64,000 nt of DNA from Lotus japonicus. Lineage: Eukaryota > Streptophyta > Magnoliopsida > Fabales > Fabaceae. The stretch spans positions 10,418,501 to 10,482,500 of the forward strand of contig NC_080043.1 in NCBI RefSeq assembly GCF_012489685.1. The letters are read 5' to 3'. A program made the position numbers and the translations under genes. Below the pieces are notes generated by a model. That model was given only the letters and a program-made list of their open reading frames with translations, had not been told where the DNA came from and made no database searches. This document shows positions 1 through 12,873 of this stretch, piece after piece. Each line of letters starts with the position of its first letter. Position 1 is the first letter of the stretch.

Positions 1-192
1 CCTCATATTTAATATGAAAGAAACAATGAGATTTTGAAATAATAACTTGGAGAGAGAAATTTATAAGAAATTAAATAAGAGTAATCTAGGAAAGTGAATA
101 AATTCTTTTACAAATTTATCACTTGTAACTACTTTTCTTAATCTAAGAGAATTGAGTAAAATGGACTTATAAATAGGAACGGAGGGAGTAGA
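1..192. mobile_element. MITE end, cut by the window edge
   Basis: The right end reads ataggaacggagggagta, the inverted form of the tactccctccgt terminus found again at 3373. This is a typical plant MITE terminus. The left half lies outside the window, so target duplication and length cannot be judged. No coding capacity is visible. Confidence 0.6.
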
Positions 193-438
193 TTGAAGCA
201 ATCTAGATGATTTTTTGCTTAAGGACGGTCACAAAATGACCCAACAAACTCATGCATATTTATGATGGGATATGAGATTGTTTATGTAATAATTAATGTT
301 TATGACAATGATTTATTGAGACTTTAGAAGAGCTCCCAAAAGGTGTAGATTTGCTAAAGAAAGAATTTGAGATAAAAGAGTTGAAAATGAAAATTTTGTC
401 TAGCCTTATCAATTGAGTATCTAAAGGATGAGGTATGT
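193..438. other. No gene recognised
   Basis: AT-rich sequence leading into the copia fragment. It may be decayed upstream pol sequence of that element, but no conserved RT motif could be read here. Confidence 0.4.
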
Positions 439-1281
439 ATGTACCAAGGGACTTATATTGCAAAGGTACTAAAAGGATTCTATATGGACAAATCATGTCC
501 ATTGTGTACTCTATTGATTATAAGGTCATTAAATGTAAATAAAGATTCGTATAGACCTCGAGAAAAGAATGAAGAATTACTTGGTCTTGAAGTACCATAT
601 CTGAGTGCTATCGGAGCATTAATGTATCTTGCTAGCCATACGCGACCTTATATATCATTTGTTGTTAACTTATTAGCAAGATATAGTTCTTCACCTACAC
701 GAAGACATTGGAATGGAATAAAACAAGTCTTTCGTTATCTTAAAGACACAATGGATATGAGTTTATTTTTCCCCTATATGTTCAAGCTTGATCTAATTGG
801 TCATGCAGATGTTGTATATTTGTCTGAAGACCTCAAACATGTTACTTGTTTACATGTGGAGGAACAATCATTTCATGGAGATCTCTGAAACAAACTATAA
901 CAGCCACCTCAGCTAACCATGCGGGAATATTAGCATTACATGAGGCAAGACAAGAATATGTTTGGCTGAGATTCGTGATTCAATGCGTATTTGACACTTG
1001 TGATATGTTCTCTGGAAAGATGCCGCCAACAACTACATATGAAGATAATACTACATACACTGCTCAATCAAAAGAAGGATACATCAAAGGGAGATGGGAC
1101 AAAGCAAATATCATCGAAGCTCTTCTTCACTCATGATCTACAAAAGAATGGTGACATAGACATCCAACAAATTCATTCAACTGATAATTTGACAGACTTA
1201 TTTACGAAAAATCTTCCAACTACAACATTTGGAAAGCTTGTGCGGAATATGAGAGTTCGTCGGCTCAATGATCTCAATTAA
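439..1281 (+). pseudogene. Ty1-copia reverse transcriptase/RNase H fragment
   Basis: This is the 3' end of a copia pol gene, degraded by at least two frameshifts. The first frame (439-888) carries the conserved stretch after the RT core, with AIGALMYLA, TRPYISFVVNLLARYS and the RYLKDT motif. A second frame (846-1136) continues with RNase H sequence of the type SANHAGILALHEARQEYVWL. A third (991-1281) ends with the copia C-terminal pattern DIQQIHSTDNLTDLFTKNLP. Gag, integrase and the YVDD active site are absent, so it cannot be functional. The order of motifs matches copia elements on the plus strand. The downstream sequence fits the same element's 3' end. Confidence 0.85.
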
Positions 1282-1721
1282 AATGCATTGCACTCTTTTT
1301 TCCTTAACCGTGTTTTATTTCCTATTGGGTTTTTCATGGTAGGGTTTTTAATGAGGCAATGTACAAAGACGAACTATAGAATGATGTACTCTTTTTCCTT
1401 CACTATGTTTTTATGCTACTGAATTTTTCCTAGTAAGATTTTAATGAGGCATATTCTTAAGGGATGGTCATCCAAGGGAGGGGGTTATGAATATTTGGAT
1501 GTCCATCTTAGTTAGGAGTCCATGGACTAGGCTCACATGTATACTTGTTCAACACTCCAAATCTAATAATATGAATACAAGGGAGTCTGCACCTAGCAGA
1601 GTATCTCCATCAGACTATTTCTCTATCTCTCATACATCTTTCATCCTCTCTTTACATACTTGTGTACTCTTTATTCATAACAGCTACTTATTACTTACGC
1701 ATTTGTTTCTCATTTTTTCAT
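1282..1721 (+). mobile_element. Copia 3' noncoding region, polypurine tract and partial LTR
   Basis: After the pol stop comes about 190 bp of noncoding sequence, then a polypurine tract ccaagggaggggg at about 1470-1482. The sequence after it (ttatgaatatttggatgtcc) looks like a decayed LTR start. The LTR is AT- and pyrimidine-rich and its end near 1721 is not precise. No second LTR is in the window. Confidence 0.55.
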
Positions 1722-3320
1722 AAATATTTTATGTGAATTTCATTTCAATTTTAAGTAAACTTCCAGAAAATTTAAATTTATAAATAGTTCTGCAAATAAT
1801 GAGTGCAATTCCGCATATAAAGTGTGTTCAGGTCTGTGATAGTTTGTATTTTTTATAATATATTAGTGTGTGGTTTCAATGGTGCCACAAGCAGCAAGCA
1901 GGTCCATGAACTTTGTATGTTTAGTCGTGTATAATGTAAATGATTGCGTCCAGTAGCAGAGCAAAAATTGGTTAATTAATATAGTACACCTATTATTTTT
2001 TGTTTAGAGGTCCTTTTCTTTGACCTTCCACGTCCTTGATATGATTCCTGTTAATTACCGGATAATAATTTTCTCTTGTCGATGAAGGCAAGCACTGACG
2101 TAAGCATGTTAAGGAAACACGTTTTTATGATTTTTTTTTAAATGAAAAATGAAGAAATTAGTGAATATGAGATGAAAAATAGAGTCCTTTAAAAAAAATA
2201 GAGATATGAAGAAGAAGTTTGTGAAAATGAGATGAAAAACAGCTTAAAGTTTTTTAATAAGCTATCATAAGTAGTTAGCTTATAAGTTAAAACTTATTGA
2301 AGTTATTTTGATTTTTATCCTTATCAAATTTTTAAGATTTCATCATTACCCTTTTTTATTTATAAAATCATTAAACTCTCATTATTTTTATTTTAAAATA
2401 ATTAGAGTTCAGTTCCAATTTTTAATATAGAAATGTAAATATACTTTATTAATCTAGACAAATATAAGCTTTACTTTATTAGTTAAAATATAAATTTACT
2501 TTTTTTATTCAATTTAATTCAATAAAAATAAGAAAATACAAATAAACTAAAAAAAAATTATAATCTTAAGTTGATAAATAATTTGCACTTATTAAAATAT
2601 TTAAAGTAATCACTATTTTATTTTTAATATCATATAGGTATTAATATGTAAATAAAATATTTTTAAATATAAAAAAAAGTTATACAATTATGTCACTTTA
2701 TGTCGTTTTACAATTTCAATATGTTCGAAAGATAGTTTTACCAAAAACTTGTTTTTTTCAGGTAGTTTTTTACTTTCATCTTGAAACTTTCAAAATTCAC
2801 AACTAAATTTTCAACTTACAATTACAGCTAATAACTTATCAGTACGTGTTACGTTAAACACCTCTTTAAATGTATTTTGACATTAAAAAATTACCATTGT
2901 CACATTTGATGCTACACATTATTTGCTACATATAATTGACTAGTGACTATCAAGTGAATAACAATATTATCGCAAATAACAATTTTGACATGTATGAATT
3001 CTTTTATTATTTTGAAAATATGTTCGAGTTAAGTGATTAATATTTTGACATATCTTATTTTTACAAACTTTCTTCATTTATATATCTATGTTTTCTTTTC
3101 TCATTATATCACTCGTCCTATCTCACTTCTATTTTTTTTTCTTCCTATTTTTGCCTTTCTCTCTCTTATTGATTGTTTGAACAATACAATTTTTGCCTCT
3201 CTCTCTTATACATTATTCTTCTTTGATTTTCGTTCAGATCCATGATTTATTTATGCATCTCAATGACTCCATTTTCCGATCTCTTATGACTTTTTGTATT
3301 AAAATAATTATACTAATTAA
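1722..3320. other. AT-rich intergenic DNA
   Basis: No credible ORF. Between about 2250 and 2860 the sequence has short inverted similarities (gtagttagcttataagtt against acagctaataacttatc) suggesting a decayed MITE, but no clean termini or target duplication can be identified. Confidence 0.5.
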
Positions 3321-3730
3321 GTACTCCTTCTGTTCCTATATAACTGATACACTTTAAGGTTGTTGCAAAAGTATTACTCCCTCCGGTCCTATTTATAAGC
3401 ATGAAAGAGAAGAAAAATCTTGGTCCTTTTTATAAGAACCAAATGAAAGTTTGAGCTATATTAATTAATTTTTTCCAATGATGCCCTTCTGTTCCTATAT
3501 AACTGATACACTTTAATGTTCTTGTTTTATTAAAATTACTATCTAATTTCCTATTATACCATTTATCTCTCTTATTAATTCTAATTTTTAACTTTTCCTA
3601 CTACCAATAAATGAAGGGTACAATTAATAAAGTATAATTAATTTTCTTTTAAACTTTTTAAAGTGACAAATAATTATAAACACAATTCAGCTAGAAATAA
3701 TATCAGTTACCATAAAAACGGAGGGAGTAA
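3321..3730. mobile_element. Nested MITEs with ctccctccgt-type termini
   Basis: An outer element starts tactccttctgttcctatat at about 3323 and ends acggagggagta at about 3729. After about 50 bp it is interrupted by part of a second element starting tactccctccggtcctattt (3373). The outer terminal sequence gttcctatataactgataca then occurs again at about 3490 before the element body. The body is AT-rich and noncoding. Confidence 0.65.
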
Positions 3731-4195
3731 TATTTAGTTTATTTACAAGTGATATTCAGTTGAATCACGTGGAGAAGTGGGAATCGACATGCACATGCCT
3801 GTCGAATCATATCCATTAAATATCCCTTACCTTAATGAACCAAATCTACAGTATCCATTAAAATGCAAGTATATTAATTCGCATATCCATGCATTAAAAT
3901 TTAAAAGTTCAAGCCTTTTGTCTTATTTGGCAGATACACGCATACGGTTAGCTGATTATGCGACATGATATCTGTACTGGAATTAGTAGTGATGTTACTT
4001 GTATCTCAAATATCACACTCTACATCATTCACTATTTATTACATTATCGAATCTCTTTTGATTTTCGTTATGATCCATGATTAATTTATGCATCTCAATG
4101 ACTCCCTTTTTCAGTCTCTTATGATTTCCTATATTAAAATACTTCTTAATTATTAATTGTTCATTTTGATGAAGCAAATATGTTCATGTATATCT
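3731..4195. other. No gene recognised
   Basis: AT-rich sequence with only a 63-codon ORF that has no recognisable domain. No repeat termini seen. Confidence 0.4.
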
Positions 4196-4628
4196 AGGGG
4201 TGTTCGTGGTTCGGATTAGACCAGTTTTAGGTAAAGCAAAAAATCGATCCAATCAAATTCATTGGTTCGGTTTCGATTGATCGTTAGCAAAATAATTTCC
4301 AAAATCGAACCAAACCAAACCAATGATGAAAAGTTTGAATCGGTTCGGTTCATCGGTTTCACAACTTTTTTTTTATCAAATTTCACAACTTTAAATATAT
4401 AACAATCATATATGTTCACAACTTAACAATGCATAAAAATGACAAATCAATAACATAATTATAATCCATAATCAACAACTTAAAGTACTTAACAACGTAG
4501 AAATGATTAAAGTAGTGTTTAATATTAGTACCATTGCAAATTAATAATATAAAACAAAAACATAATAAGTCTAACAAACATAAAAACTCTAACATAAACA
4601 ATATTTCTTCAAAAAATTCATTTAATAA

Positions 4629-4667
<39 letters not shown>

Positions 4668-4830
4668 CGGTTCGGTTCATCGGATCATTGGTTTTTTATT
4701 TTTCAAATTGTAAACTGAACCAATCTTCATTGGTTTTTATCGGTTTTGAATCGAATAACAAAAAAAAATCAATTCAATTGCTTTGGTTCGGTTCGGTTCG
4801 TCAGTTTCATCGGATCGATCTAATCAGATG
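4196..4830. repeat. Low-complexity region rich in ggttcggttcg motifs
   Basis: Both ends carry repeated ggttcgg / cggttcggttcg motifs in opposite orientations around an AT-rich centre that holds a dinucleotide repeat. The left edge tctaggggtgttcg resembles the taggggtgt termini of some plant hAT elements, but no matching right terminus or 8 bp target duplication was found. It is probably a decayed noncoding transposon. Confidence 0.35.
4632..4664. repeat. (AT)n microsatellite
   Basis: An uninterrupted alternating AT run of about 32 bp. Confidence 0.9.
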
Positions 4831-6221
4831 AATAGAATTTTAAGAAAGTATTAAATGATATTTTTCAAAAAAAAAATCTCTTGCATAAACAATAAATAAG
4901 GAAAAATAAAAGACATTCTAAATTGTGAAATAGAAAAACAAATAATACTTTTATGAAAATTAACAATTACACTCCTTAATATGAGTGTTTCTTTTCTCTC
5001 TAAACAGTTATATAGGAACATAGGTACTTATTATTAGGTATTTTTATATGTAATAATATTTAAAACATAATTAAATACAATATCTTGATGCAGTTGTGAC
5101 GAACCAAAATCTGAAAAAGATTATTTGAAAATTAATTAATAAATAAAAATCTTGATGACAAATAATATTTTCGAGATTTTTTCAAAAATTAAACATTAAT
5201 AAATTTTATTATTTTACTAGAAGTGACACATTAAAGGAAATGAAATTAAAATTAGATTAGAGTTTTTTAATAGTCAAATTTTAGTTGTTCATTAGACCAA
5301 TCTTGCTCTTATTTGGTCGGCTCAACCCTACATAAGGAGGCCCAGGATCTTGGACAGGTCCACCTCTAGGGACTAGGAACGAACTACTGTAAATTGGGTT
5401 AGTCTCGATAGGAGGCTCATTAAGTTATAGCGAGGCTCATATGTAATAGATTTAGGGTTAAGATTTAGATTCACTAAAAGGGCTAACCCTTCATTCAATG
5501 AGAAAAAAAATTTCACTCAACCCAACAAGTTTCTTCCGTTGGCTGAATGTACATTCAAAATCGTGATATCGAATTCCAATGCTTCAAACGAACTTCCGAA
5601 CTGAAACCAAACAAGCATGTTATCGTTATTCTACACTTTTATGGCTCAAAACCTAGATCAGAGAGCTCTAGGTCCGTGTAAGAACAATAATGTAGTAAAT
5701 TAATTATTTCACCAAGATTTGGATTTTGACTCCTTCACCCGTCATTCCTAACCCTTAATTATATCCCCTATCTCTTACCACTTAAGCTAATTGATGTGGG
5801 AACTAAAAAAGAGGAATACAATAATTCATTCACACTTGAGATCTATGAAATGAATAACAGAAATGATATATATAATAGATGATGCGATAAGAAAAAATAT
5901 AATGTTAGTTTACAAATAGTTCCGGAGATTTGGCATAAATTATCCAATATACTGGGGATGACCAAAGTATTTTTTTTTCTAATTAACTAAGTATATTTTT
6001 TTAATTATGTTAGGACCCAAAATCATATTCTCATCAACCAGCTCTCTCCTCCCCATCATCCTCTTCCCCTCAACGTACCCTATGTCATCACTGTTGTCCT
6101 CCGCTGCCCCGGAGTGAGTCTTGTATCGATCATCACCCCTAAATCATCATGAAGCAACAAAGTAACAAATTGAACAACTGAGAAACTAGAAATCTTCAAA
6201 GACGCAACCTTCATTGAGGTC
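4831..6221. other. Intergenic DNA
   Basis: AT-rich to about 6000, then less AT-rich. No gene recognised. The last bases, AGGTC at 6217-6221, are the left target duplication of the solo LTR that follows. Confidence 0.5.
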
Positions 6222-7434
6222 TGAAGGTATGAAAAACGGTAGAAAGGGGGGGGGGTTTGAATAACGTTTTCAGAACAAAACTTCCACCTTAAAGATTTTG
6301 ACGAATCTTTCGAGAACTTAAGTGCTAAAGATAAGAGATAGAAAAGCACACAAGGATTTTATCCTGGTTCACTTGATAAATCACTCAAGCTACTCCAGTC
6401 CACCCGTTAAGGTGATTTCTTCCTTCTTAGAATGAAGGCAATCCACTAATCAGGTAAGAGTTACAACTGCACTTGAAACCTACAAGTGACTAACAATTAC
6501 ACTGACTTAGCTCACACTAAGATTCACTCTCTTAGTCTTCTCTAGGATCCGATCAACCTTGATCTCCTAAAGGAACTAAACAAACTGTTTATCAAAGAAT
6601 TGTTTACACGAGATTTGCTTCTAAAAAGCTAATTGTAAACTCAATGAATTTCAGATGAAAGAAAGCTTAGAATATTTTGAATATGTCTTGCGCGTGTGTA
6701 TTTATTTCTAGCCGCTTCTTTCAATCTTCAGCCTCTATATATATACTCCAAGGATTAGGGTTGAGCGTTGCATGGGAAATGCTACCGTTGGAGGGCAGTT
6801 CTGGAAAATCCAGCTTCTGCTGTGGCTGAGAACGTTAGGTAGGTCGTCAGGAAGGTACACTTGCTTTTGTACTTGGATAGCGACTTGACCTTTTAACCTA
6901 GGAGACTTCTGATCAGGGGAATACTTCATATTGGAACTTGTGAAGCCGGTTGATCAGAGTCAGAGGGAAAGCACAGATCCTCTGACCATTGTATCTTCTG
7001 ATTCTGAACTCAGAGGGAAGAACATGGCCTTCAGAGTTTCTTGCTTCTGGACTTCAGAGTTTCCACTATTAAGCTTCTGGATCTTCAGAGTCTTCTACAC
7101 CATCAGAACATCTGAACCTTCAGTGTTTCTTGGTTATCAGAACTTCTGGATCTTCAGAGCTTCTAGCGACTGAGTCCACATCAGAGTTTGTATAGCTTCA
7201 GAACTTCTGAAGCTTTTCCACTGTTCATACTGAACATGGTGAATGCGAAAGCGTTGCTTGGGTTACCCTTTATACACAGTGCTTCTGATTTGTGTGAGAT
7301 TGAGTTGAGGTCAGAGCCTGTAAATAGCACACTCAGAAAAACACGTTAGAGTACCACAATTGTTCATATCAAAAGGTTAACTCGTAATCATCAAAACATA
7401 GAGTTGTACTACTAGATCAAAACTTGATCTTACA
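6222..7434 (-). mobile_element. Solo LTR of a SIRE-like copia element
   Basis: This 1.2 kb sequence runs from tgaaggtatgaaaaacgg to cttgatcttaca and matches the LTRs at 27904-30385 and 39404-40611. It has TG...CA ends and is flanked by a perfect 5 bp target duplication AGGTC (6217-6221 and 7435-7439). There is no internal element sequence on either side, so it is a solo LTR produced by LTR-LTR recombination. Orientation follows the SIRE element at 30819-40611, in which this end (tgaagg) adjoins the primer-binding site. Confidence 0.92.
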
Positions 7435-8596
7435 AGGTCCACTAGATCGGTGAAGGTTTCTGCGGCGGTGAAAGTCATTGACGTGAGGGAATGCGGTTTC
7501 GAAGTGGACTCTGAACACTAGAACCAACAAAACACCAGATTCAGATCTCCTCCTCGTCTGCCACTTCAGCCTCCTCTGTCGGTACCAGCTACGAGTTCGT
7601 CTCCTTCCTCCTCATCGCTATGGGACGAAGGTTATGACAATGGTGGTGGAAGGAGTTTTAAAAGGTTTTCAGTTGGAGAAGATCAGTCGTGGAGGGAGTG
7701 TAACGTGTCATCGTTCAGCCTCACTCTCGTTCGAGTCTGGGGGTGTCAATTTGCTGGCTCCAGTAAGACCTAGAATTTCAAGAAATAAATTATCTTTCAA
7801 TTTTCTGTTTTACGCTTTAAGTTCGTGTCACCGTAAAGATGATGGTAACAAAGTGTGTGTGCACGACAGAGACGGAAGGGATTGGCTTTTGGCTTTGAAC
7901 TTGAATCGGAGATCTGATTGAAACTAGATTAGAATAGAAACTGAAAATGAATGGTCACTTTCTCCTTTTCTCTCCCCATTTTCTAATTATTGTTTTATTT
8001 TTCTTTTCTTCTTCTTCTGGAATGATCTAAGACCTGCTGCTGCTCGCTACACCGCCCATACATGACTGTGAACGAAGAAAGAGAAAAAGCATTGCAGGAG
8101 GTAGTGGTGCTGGGAGAATGGACTAGGAGAAGGAGGCGAGAGAGGAGTCGATCGACGATGTTGCATCGACATCGGCGATTAGAATTATTAAGTTGGTAGG
8201 TTTCTCTTTACAAGTCATTCTCCATACACACCGTTCATGGATCAGACCATCGACTAAATGCTTATTGGGCTAAGCTGTATATCTACCAAATGTTTCACCA
8301 TGCTTTGTTTTTTTGATATGTTGCTGTTGGGGCTAGAGAGATTTGTCCAAAGAAATATAAAATGCAATTTGTAAATACATAACTGCGGCCAATATAATGT
8401 ATTGAGACCCATCATGAGTAACAAAATTAATAAATACTACAACCAATACAGTGCTGAAATTAAAAATCAACCTAATCTCTTAGGTATGATTGATCCAAGT
8501 GCTGCAAAGAAGACCTGTGCGCACATACAGATCTTATTCAGGGACAAACACAGGCATACAAAATAGCTTCTTGCTTTGTCATGAGGTTTGATGCCT
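7435..8596. other. Intergenic DNA, partly GC-richer, no gene recognised
   Basis: The segment 7440-7960 and the area near 8030-8170 are less AT-rich than their surroundings and contain a 95-codon ORF (7634-7921, +), but no domain or homologous family is recognisable. It may be a decayed gene remnant split by the LTR insertion. From about 8200 to 8596 nothing is seen. Confidence 0.35.
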
Positions 8597-9236
8597 TCAA
8601 TTACCTTCATTTACTAAGCGATAAGTTGGAATCGCTAGCAAATTATGAGTTCTTGGCGTTGTAAGGCCAAATTCCTCAGTCATGTCTAAGTCATCGGCAG
8701 AATGAAAAGTAAAATTCCTTGTGCGCGTTTTTGAACTTTCTTACTAATCCCTGAGATATGGATTAAATATTGAGTTAGCGGCCGGACAGCATAAAATCTT
8801 TTAAAATAAGAATAAGGATTAAATATGTTCAAAAAAGTAGATTCAAACATGCTAGTAGTAGTTGTAGTTGAAGTACCTGAAGATCAAAGGCCCCAACCCA
8901 AGGTATATAATCTCCCAGATCAAAAACTCCCATGAGGTGCAGAACGTCATGAACAAGCCTTTTTATATCAAATTCATCAAGGTTACTGGGACCCCAAATC
9001 ATTTTCTGGACAATATTCTCTACAAGATCCCCAACTCTCTTACTGACATTCACAACCTCACGTGAGGCTGCTGATTTCTCAAGTGATTTCACAAACAGTC
9101 CTACTTCCTCACTCCTTAAAGGAGCAAAGCTTTGAACTTTGAGCACGCTTAAGAGCTGTAAGGTGCACAGCTTCGTCACGTTGCGCCAGTAGGAACCGTA
9201 CTCAGAGAAAATCAAGCCCTTACTGTCATAGCAAAT

Positions 9237-9610
9237 TGTTTTGTACTAGGGCAAGCTTACACAAAAGAATGACAGAAAGTAAACCCTAGCAGAGCACTAA
9301 AATAGCTAAACTACCATAAAAAGAATATTCTCATTAATGCTGAAAAGTTGGTTTCGTACAAGTGGATGACCTCCCCTTTTATAGAGGGGGTGGTCATGAT
9401 ATGGACCTTTCCTATATTTGGGCCTGACAATCAGGGCCCAAATCCATGTACATATAAGACAAATCCAAAGGAATCTTCCAGCTGGCTTACGGGTCCACCT
9501 AAGGATGGGCAAAGAAGCTCGTTGTGTCGTCATTCCCGCCGTGGCTGTCTTCAATCGTTTATTGTTCATTTTGGGCGGGCATAATCTCCTTTTATGTCCC
9601 GCCCAGTCCA
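9237..9610 (-). repeat. 3' LTR of the non-autonomous Tat-like element
   Basis: Starts tgttttgtactagggc and ends cccgcccagtcca. It matches 13660-14033 with only a few differences. ORFs readable within it are LTR shadows present in both copies. Confidence 0.95.
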
Positions 9611-9964
9611 CATGCCCCCAAGACATGAGACTCGAGTAATGAGTCGAAATGTCTTCATCGTTACCTAGTAGTTCGCCTCTATTGTTTATTCGTTCATCGC
9701 CATTTTACTTTTGTTGTTACATCGCCATTTTCACGCTTCGCCACCTTTGTTGCCGTTTCAAAGATATGTCGCCTCTAATCATAACCGTCAATCACGTCTT
9801 TTCAACTGACGCACATATCCTTGTTTTCCGGGATTTCGTCATCATTTGTTATAAATGCAATTTTCAGTTGTGCGTCTCGAGGAGTAATGTCTTTTCGCTT
9901 CCTACCTTTTCGAATTTCAAATCCCACGATCTTCCCCCACTCATTCTCTCTCCTCCTTTCTCTC

Positions 9965-9972
9965 TATAAAAA
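9965..9972 (+). promoter_or_regulatory. Candidate TATA box of the antisense gene
   Basis: tataaaaa preceded by a ctctctc tract and followed by a pyrimidine-rich leader, about 290 bp upstream of the antisense-gene ATG and on the same strand. It lies inside the element rather than in the LTR, which fits an independent promoter. Position and sequence only; no expression evidence. Confidence 0.5.
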
Positions 9973-10255
9973 CCCCTTTTCACTTTTCATTTTTCACTTT
10001 CTTAAAACTTTTGTTCTGAAAATCTTTTCACCGCAGCTTTCATTCTCTTCTTTGAACTCCGGTAAACCTTTTCTTCCTCCGGCCGTCGTCATTGCGCGGT
10101 GCTCCCCTATTGCCGACGTTCTCCTTTCTCAAATCCATAGTTCTTCCCCTGGTTAGTTTTTCTCTTTCTTGAGATTCTTCGTTTACTTCTTTTTTTTCTC
10201 TGATTCTGTTCATCTTCTTTCTTCTTTTTGTTTGTTCATCTTCTTTCTTTTTTTT

Positions 10256-12390
10256 ATGAAACTGCCTCGCATGTCTTTACCAAACGCTAGCCTTTCTTCC
10301 CTAGAACTTTCTTCACCCTCCACGGAGGAGGAAGTTGTCGCCCCCTCTATAATTGAAATTCACTCCTCGCCTTCTACCCATGATGATTCCGGTCCCGCCG
10401 GATCTGTAGACTCAATTCTCTCCTCTAATGGAGATTTGTCTTCACCTGAATGGCGCTCTGACGTGCATTTAGTTGAAGATAAATGTCTGTTGCGTTCTAT
10501 CTGGAGCAGCGTTGGGAGCATTAATTCGCTTCGAATATCTGCTCAAGGGTTCACGAAGATAAATCCCGCCACCTCGAATAATGAGGATCATCTGTTGAAT
10601 GTCCTCCCATGTGGCGAAGATGACTGTGTTCTGTTGCGTAAAGAACCAGCCGATGAATCGCCCGATTTCTTCTTTGTTTATGGCTATTTCTTCTTAGACT
10701 TGAACATCAAACTTCCTTTCTCGCCGTTTATATGTCACGTTCTTTCTTTTCTGAATGTGGCGCCTTGCCAACTCCAGCCCAACGCCTGGGGTTTTCTCCG
10801 CTGCTTTGAAATTCTTTGTGAACACTTGAGTTTCACCCCAACCTATCCTTTGTTCTTCCTTTTCTATAAATCAGTCACCACTAAACCTACTTCTGTGAAA
10901 TGGGTTCCACTTTTGGCCCGTAAGAACATGAGTCGGTTCACCGCCCTTAAAAGCCATTACAAAGTATGGCAGAAAAAATACTTTAAAGTTATGGAGTCGC
11001 CCGAAATAAAGAACTTGTTCCGAGATTCCGACAATAACCCTCTCTTCCCTTTTTACTGGACAAAGAACCCTCGCCGAAAAATATCCGTTTCATACGACGC
11101 CTTGGATGAATCTGAACAAGGCGTCGCCGATTACCTCCGCACACTACCAGTAATTTCTGGTCACGACTTGATTGAGGCGTCGAAATCCGGCACTTTAAAC
11201 CAATTTTTTAGTAAGTTTATAATCTTTGCACATAACTTGTTTTTCTTTTTGTTCATGTATCTCGTCTAATTGGTGTTTTCCATACAGCTACGATGGGAAA
11301 AAGCAAGATTGACGCGAACCCAATCAAGATGAAGGAATACCTCGCCCAGTCTGCTGCGGCGGCGAAGAAGAGGGCCGCCGAAACTGAGCAAAAGAAGAAG
11401 AATGAAGGTACTTCGGGTTCTGACAACGTCAGGGACCCTAAACGTCAAAGAACTTCAGGTGCTGCTGGTGGTAAGCCTCTCCACCAATCGACTCTCGATC
11501 CAAAAAGTCATTCGGCTGAGAAAAAGAAGGGACATGACAATGTCCCGCCCCCTCAACAAGATTCAAGCGCGCTAATCAACCGCCCACCAACTCCATTTAA
11601 CCAAGCTGGCCCTAGCTCAGCCATTGGTGGCGAGGCTCCTCCCCCCTTGCTGAACTTGTCGGATCCTCACTTCAATGGGCTTGAATTCATGACCCGTACT
11701 TTTGACAACCGGATTCACAAGGACATTTCCGGTCAAGGCCCCCCCAACATTGCTTCCGTGGCGATCCATCACGCGCTCTCTGCCGCCAGTACTGTGGCGG
11801 GAATGGCTCAGTGCGTGAAGGAGTTGATATCGGCCAAGAACCGTTATGAAAAGAAGGCAGCTGATTATAAGACAGCCTATGAGCGGGCTAAAACTGATGC
11901 TGAGACTGCCAACAAAAAGCTGAAATCTGCCGAGGAGAAGTGTGCTAAGTTAACTGAAGACTTGGCTGCTTCGGACCTGCTTCTTCAAAAGACCAAGTCT
12001 CTTAAAGAAGCCATAAATGACAAGCACACTGCCATTCAAGCCAAATATCAAAAGTTGGAGAAGAAACATGATCGCCTGAATGCTTCCATCATAGGGCGTG
12101 CTTCTCTTCAATATGCTCAAGGCTTTCTGGCGGCCAAAGAGCAGACCAGTGTGGTTGAGCCGGGCTTTGATCTTTCCCGCATTGGGTGGCTGAAGGAGAT
12201 CAAGGACGGTCAAGTAGTTGGTGATGATGACATTAGCCTCGACCTCCTTCCCCAATTCGATGATGAGAGTGAGCCTGAAGAAGATGGCGAGGATGGGAAT
12301 GAGCAGCACAGGAATGAGGATCAAGAGAAGGAAGATCCTCAAGCTGGGACAAGCCAGGGCAACAACGCCAACAACAAGAACCTGGCTTGA
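10256..12390 (+). CDS. Antisense gene of a Tat-like gypsy element, two exons
   Basis: Two open frames become one 685-residue protein if a 77 nt intron is removed (11211-11287, GTAAGT donor, pyrimidine-rich CATACAG acceptor); the exons, 10256-11210 and 11288-12390, join in frame. Exon 1 encodes a globular domain with FFVYGYFFLDLNIKLPFSPF, CQLQPNAWGFLRCFEILC and FPFYWTKNP, the pattern of the plant 'putative gypsy type transposon' family known from antisense ORFs of Tat-lineage elements. Exon 2 encodes a basic region (DPKRQR), a long coiled coil (about 11830-12100) and an acidic tail (DDESEPEEDGEDG). The upstream Met at 10169 would add a Phe-rich leader read from a pyrimidine tract, so 10256 (or 10271) is preferred. 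Molecular function is unknown. It has no stop or frameshift, unlike the copy at 19897-22002. Confidence 0.75.
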
Positions 12391-12873
12391 ATTTGTTTTT
12401 ATTTTATGAAGTTGAAATTTTTCTTTGGGCATTGCCCTGTCTTTTATTTTCATTCCCAATCATGTATGGGCGTCGCCCCCTTTTCCCTACTTTAAATGGA
12501 TATCATCTTAAGTTCATTCGTTGTTTTAGTTGTTTCCAACTTTCGTTGTTATTTTAGTTTACATACCTTAGCCGATTTTTCGACGAGGCTTGGTTTCTAG
12601 TGGCCACTAGAATTGCCAAGGCTTTTAACTTTTGAAGGCGATACTCTCTTATTCCGAAAGGTTTACTCGCGGTATTGCATACCTTGATACGATTTGCATT
12701 GCATGAACTCGTAATATAAATTAAAAAATATATGCGATTCTGTTGAAATGATCTTTTCATTAATTTTCTTTCGTATGGGAACAATTGTCCCTTCATTACA
12801 AATGTCGCCTCATTAAAAACCTTTCCAAAGAAAGGGAAAAAGAGTGCGACTTCATTTACATTTGTTGTTTCTA
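12391..12873. other. 3' flank of the antisense gene and gag junction
   Basis: Noncoding sequence after the antisense stop, with T-rich stretches and ttttatttt-type motifs suitable for 3' end formation on the plus strand. At about 12875 it abuts the truncated gag of the opposite strand, which marks the site where the rest of gag and all of pol were lost. Confidence 0.5.

Noticed and set aside
7634..7921. 95-codon gene
   Set aside because: No domain, no splice context and no conserved motif; reported only as a GC-richer region.
9306..9639. Small genes in the LTR, on both strands
   Set aside because: The same frames occur in the other LTR at 13729-14059 and have no family; they are shadows.
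10169..10255. Signal peptide or membrane leader on the antisense protein
   Set aside because: The Phe/Leu-rich run is the translation of a pyrimidine tract typical of a leader or intron; the later Met aligns better with the other copy.
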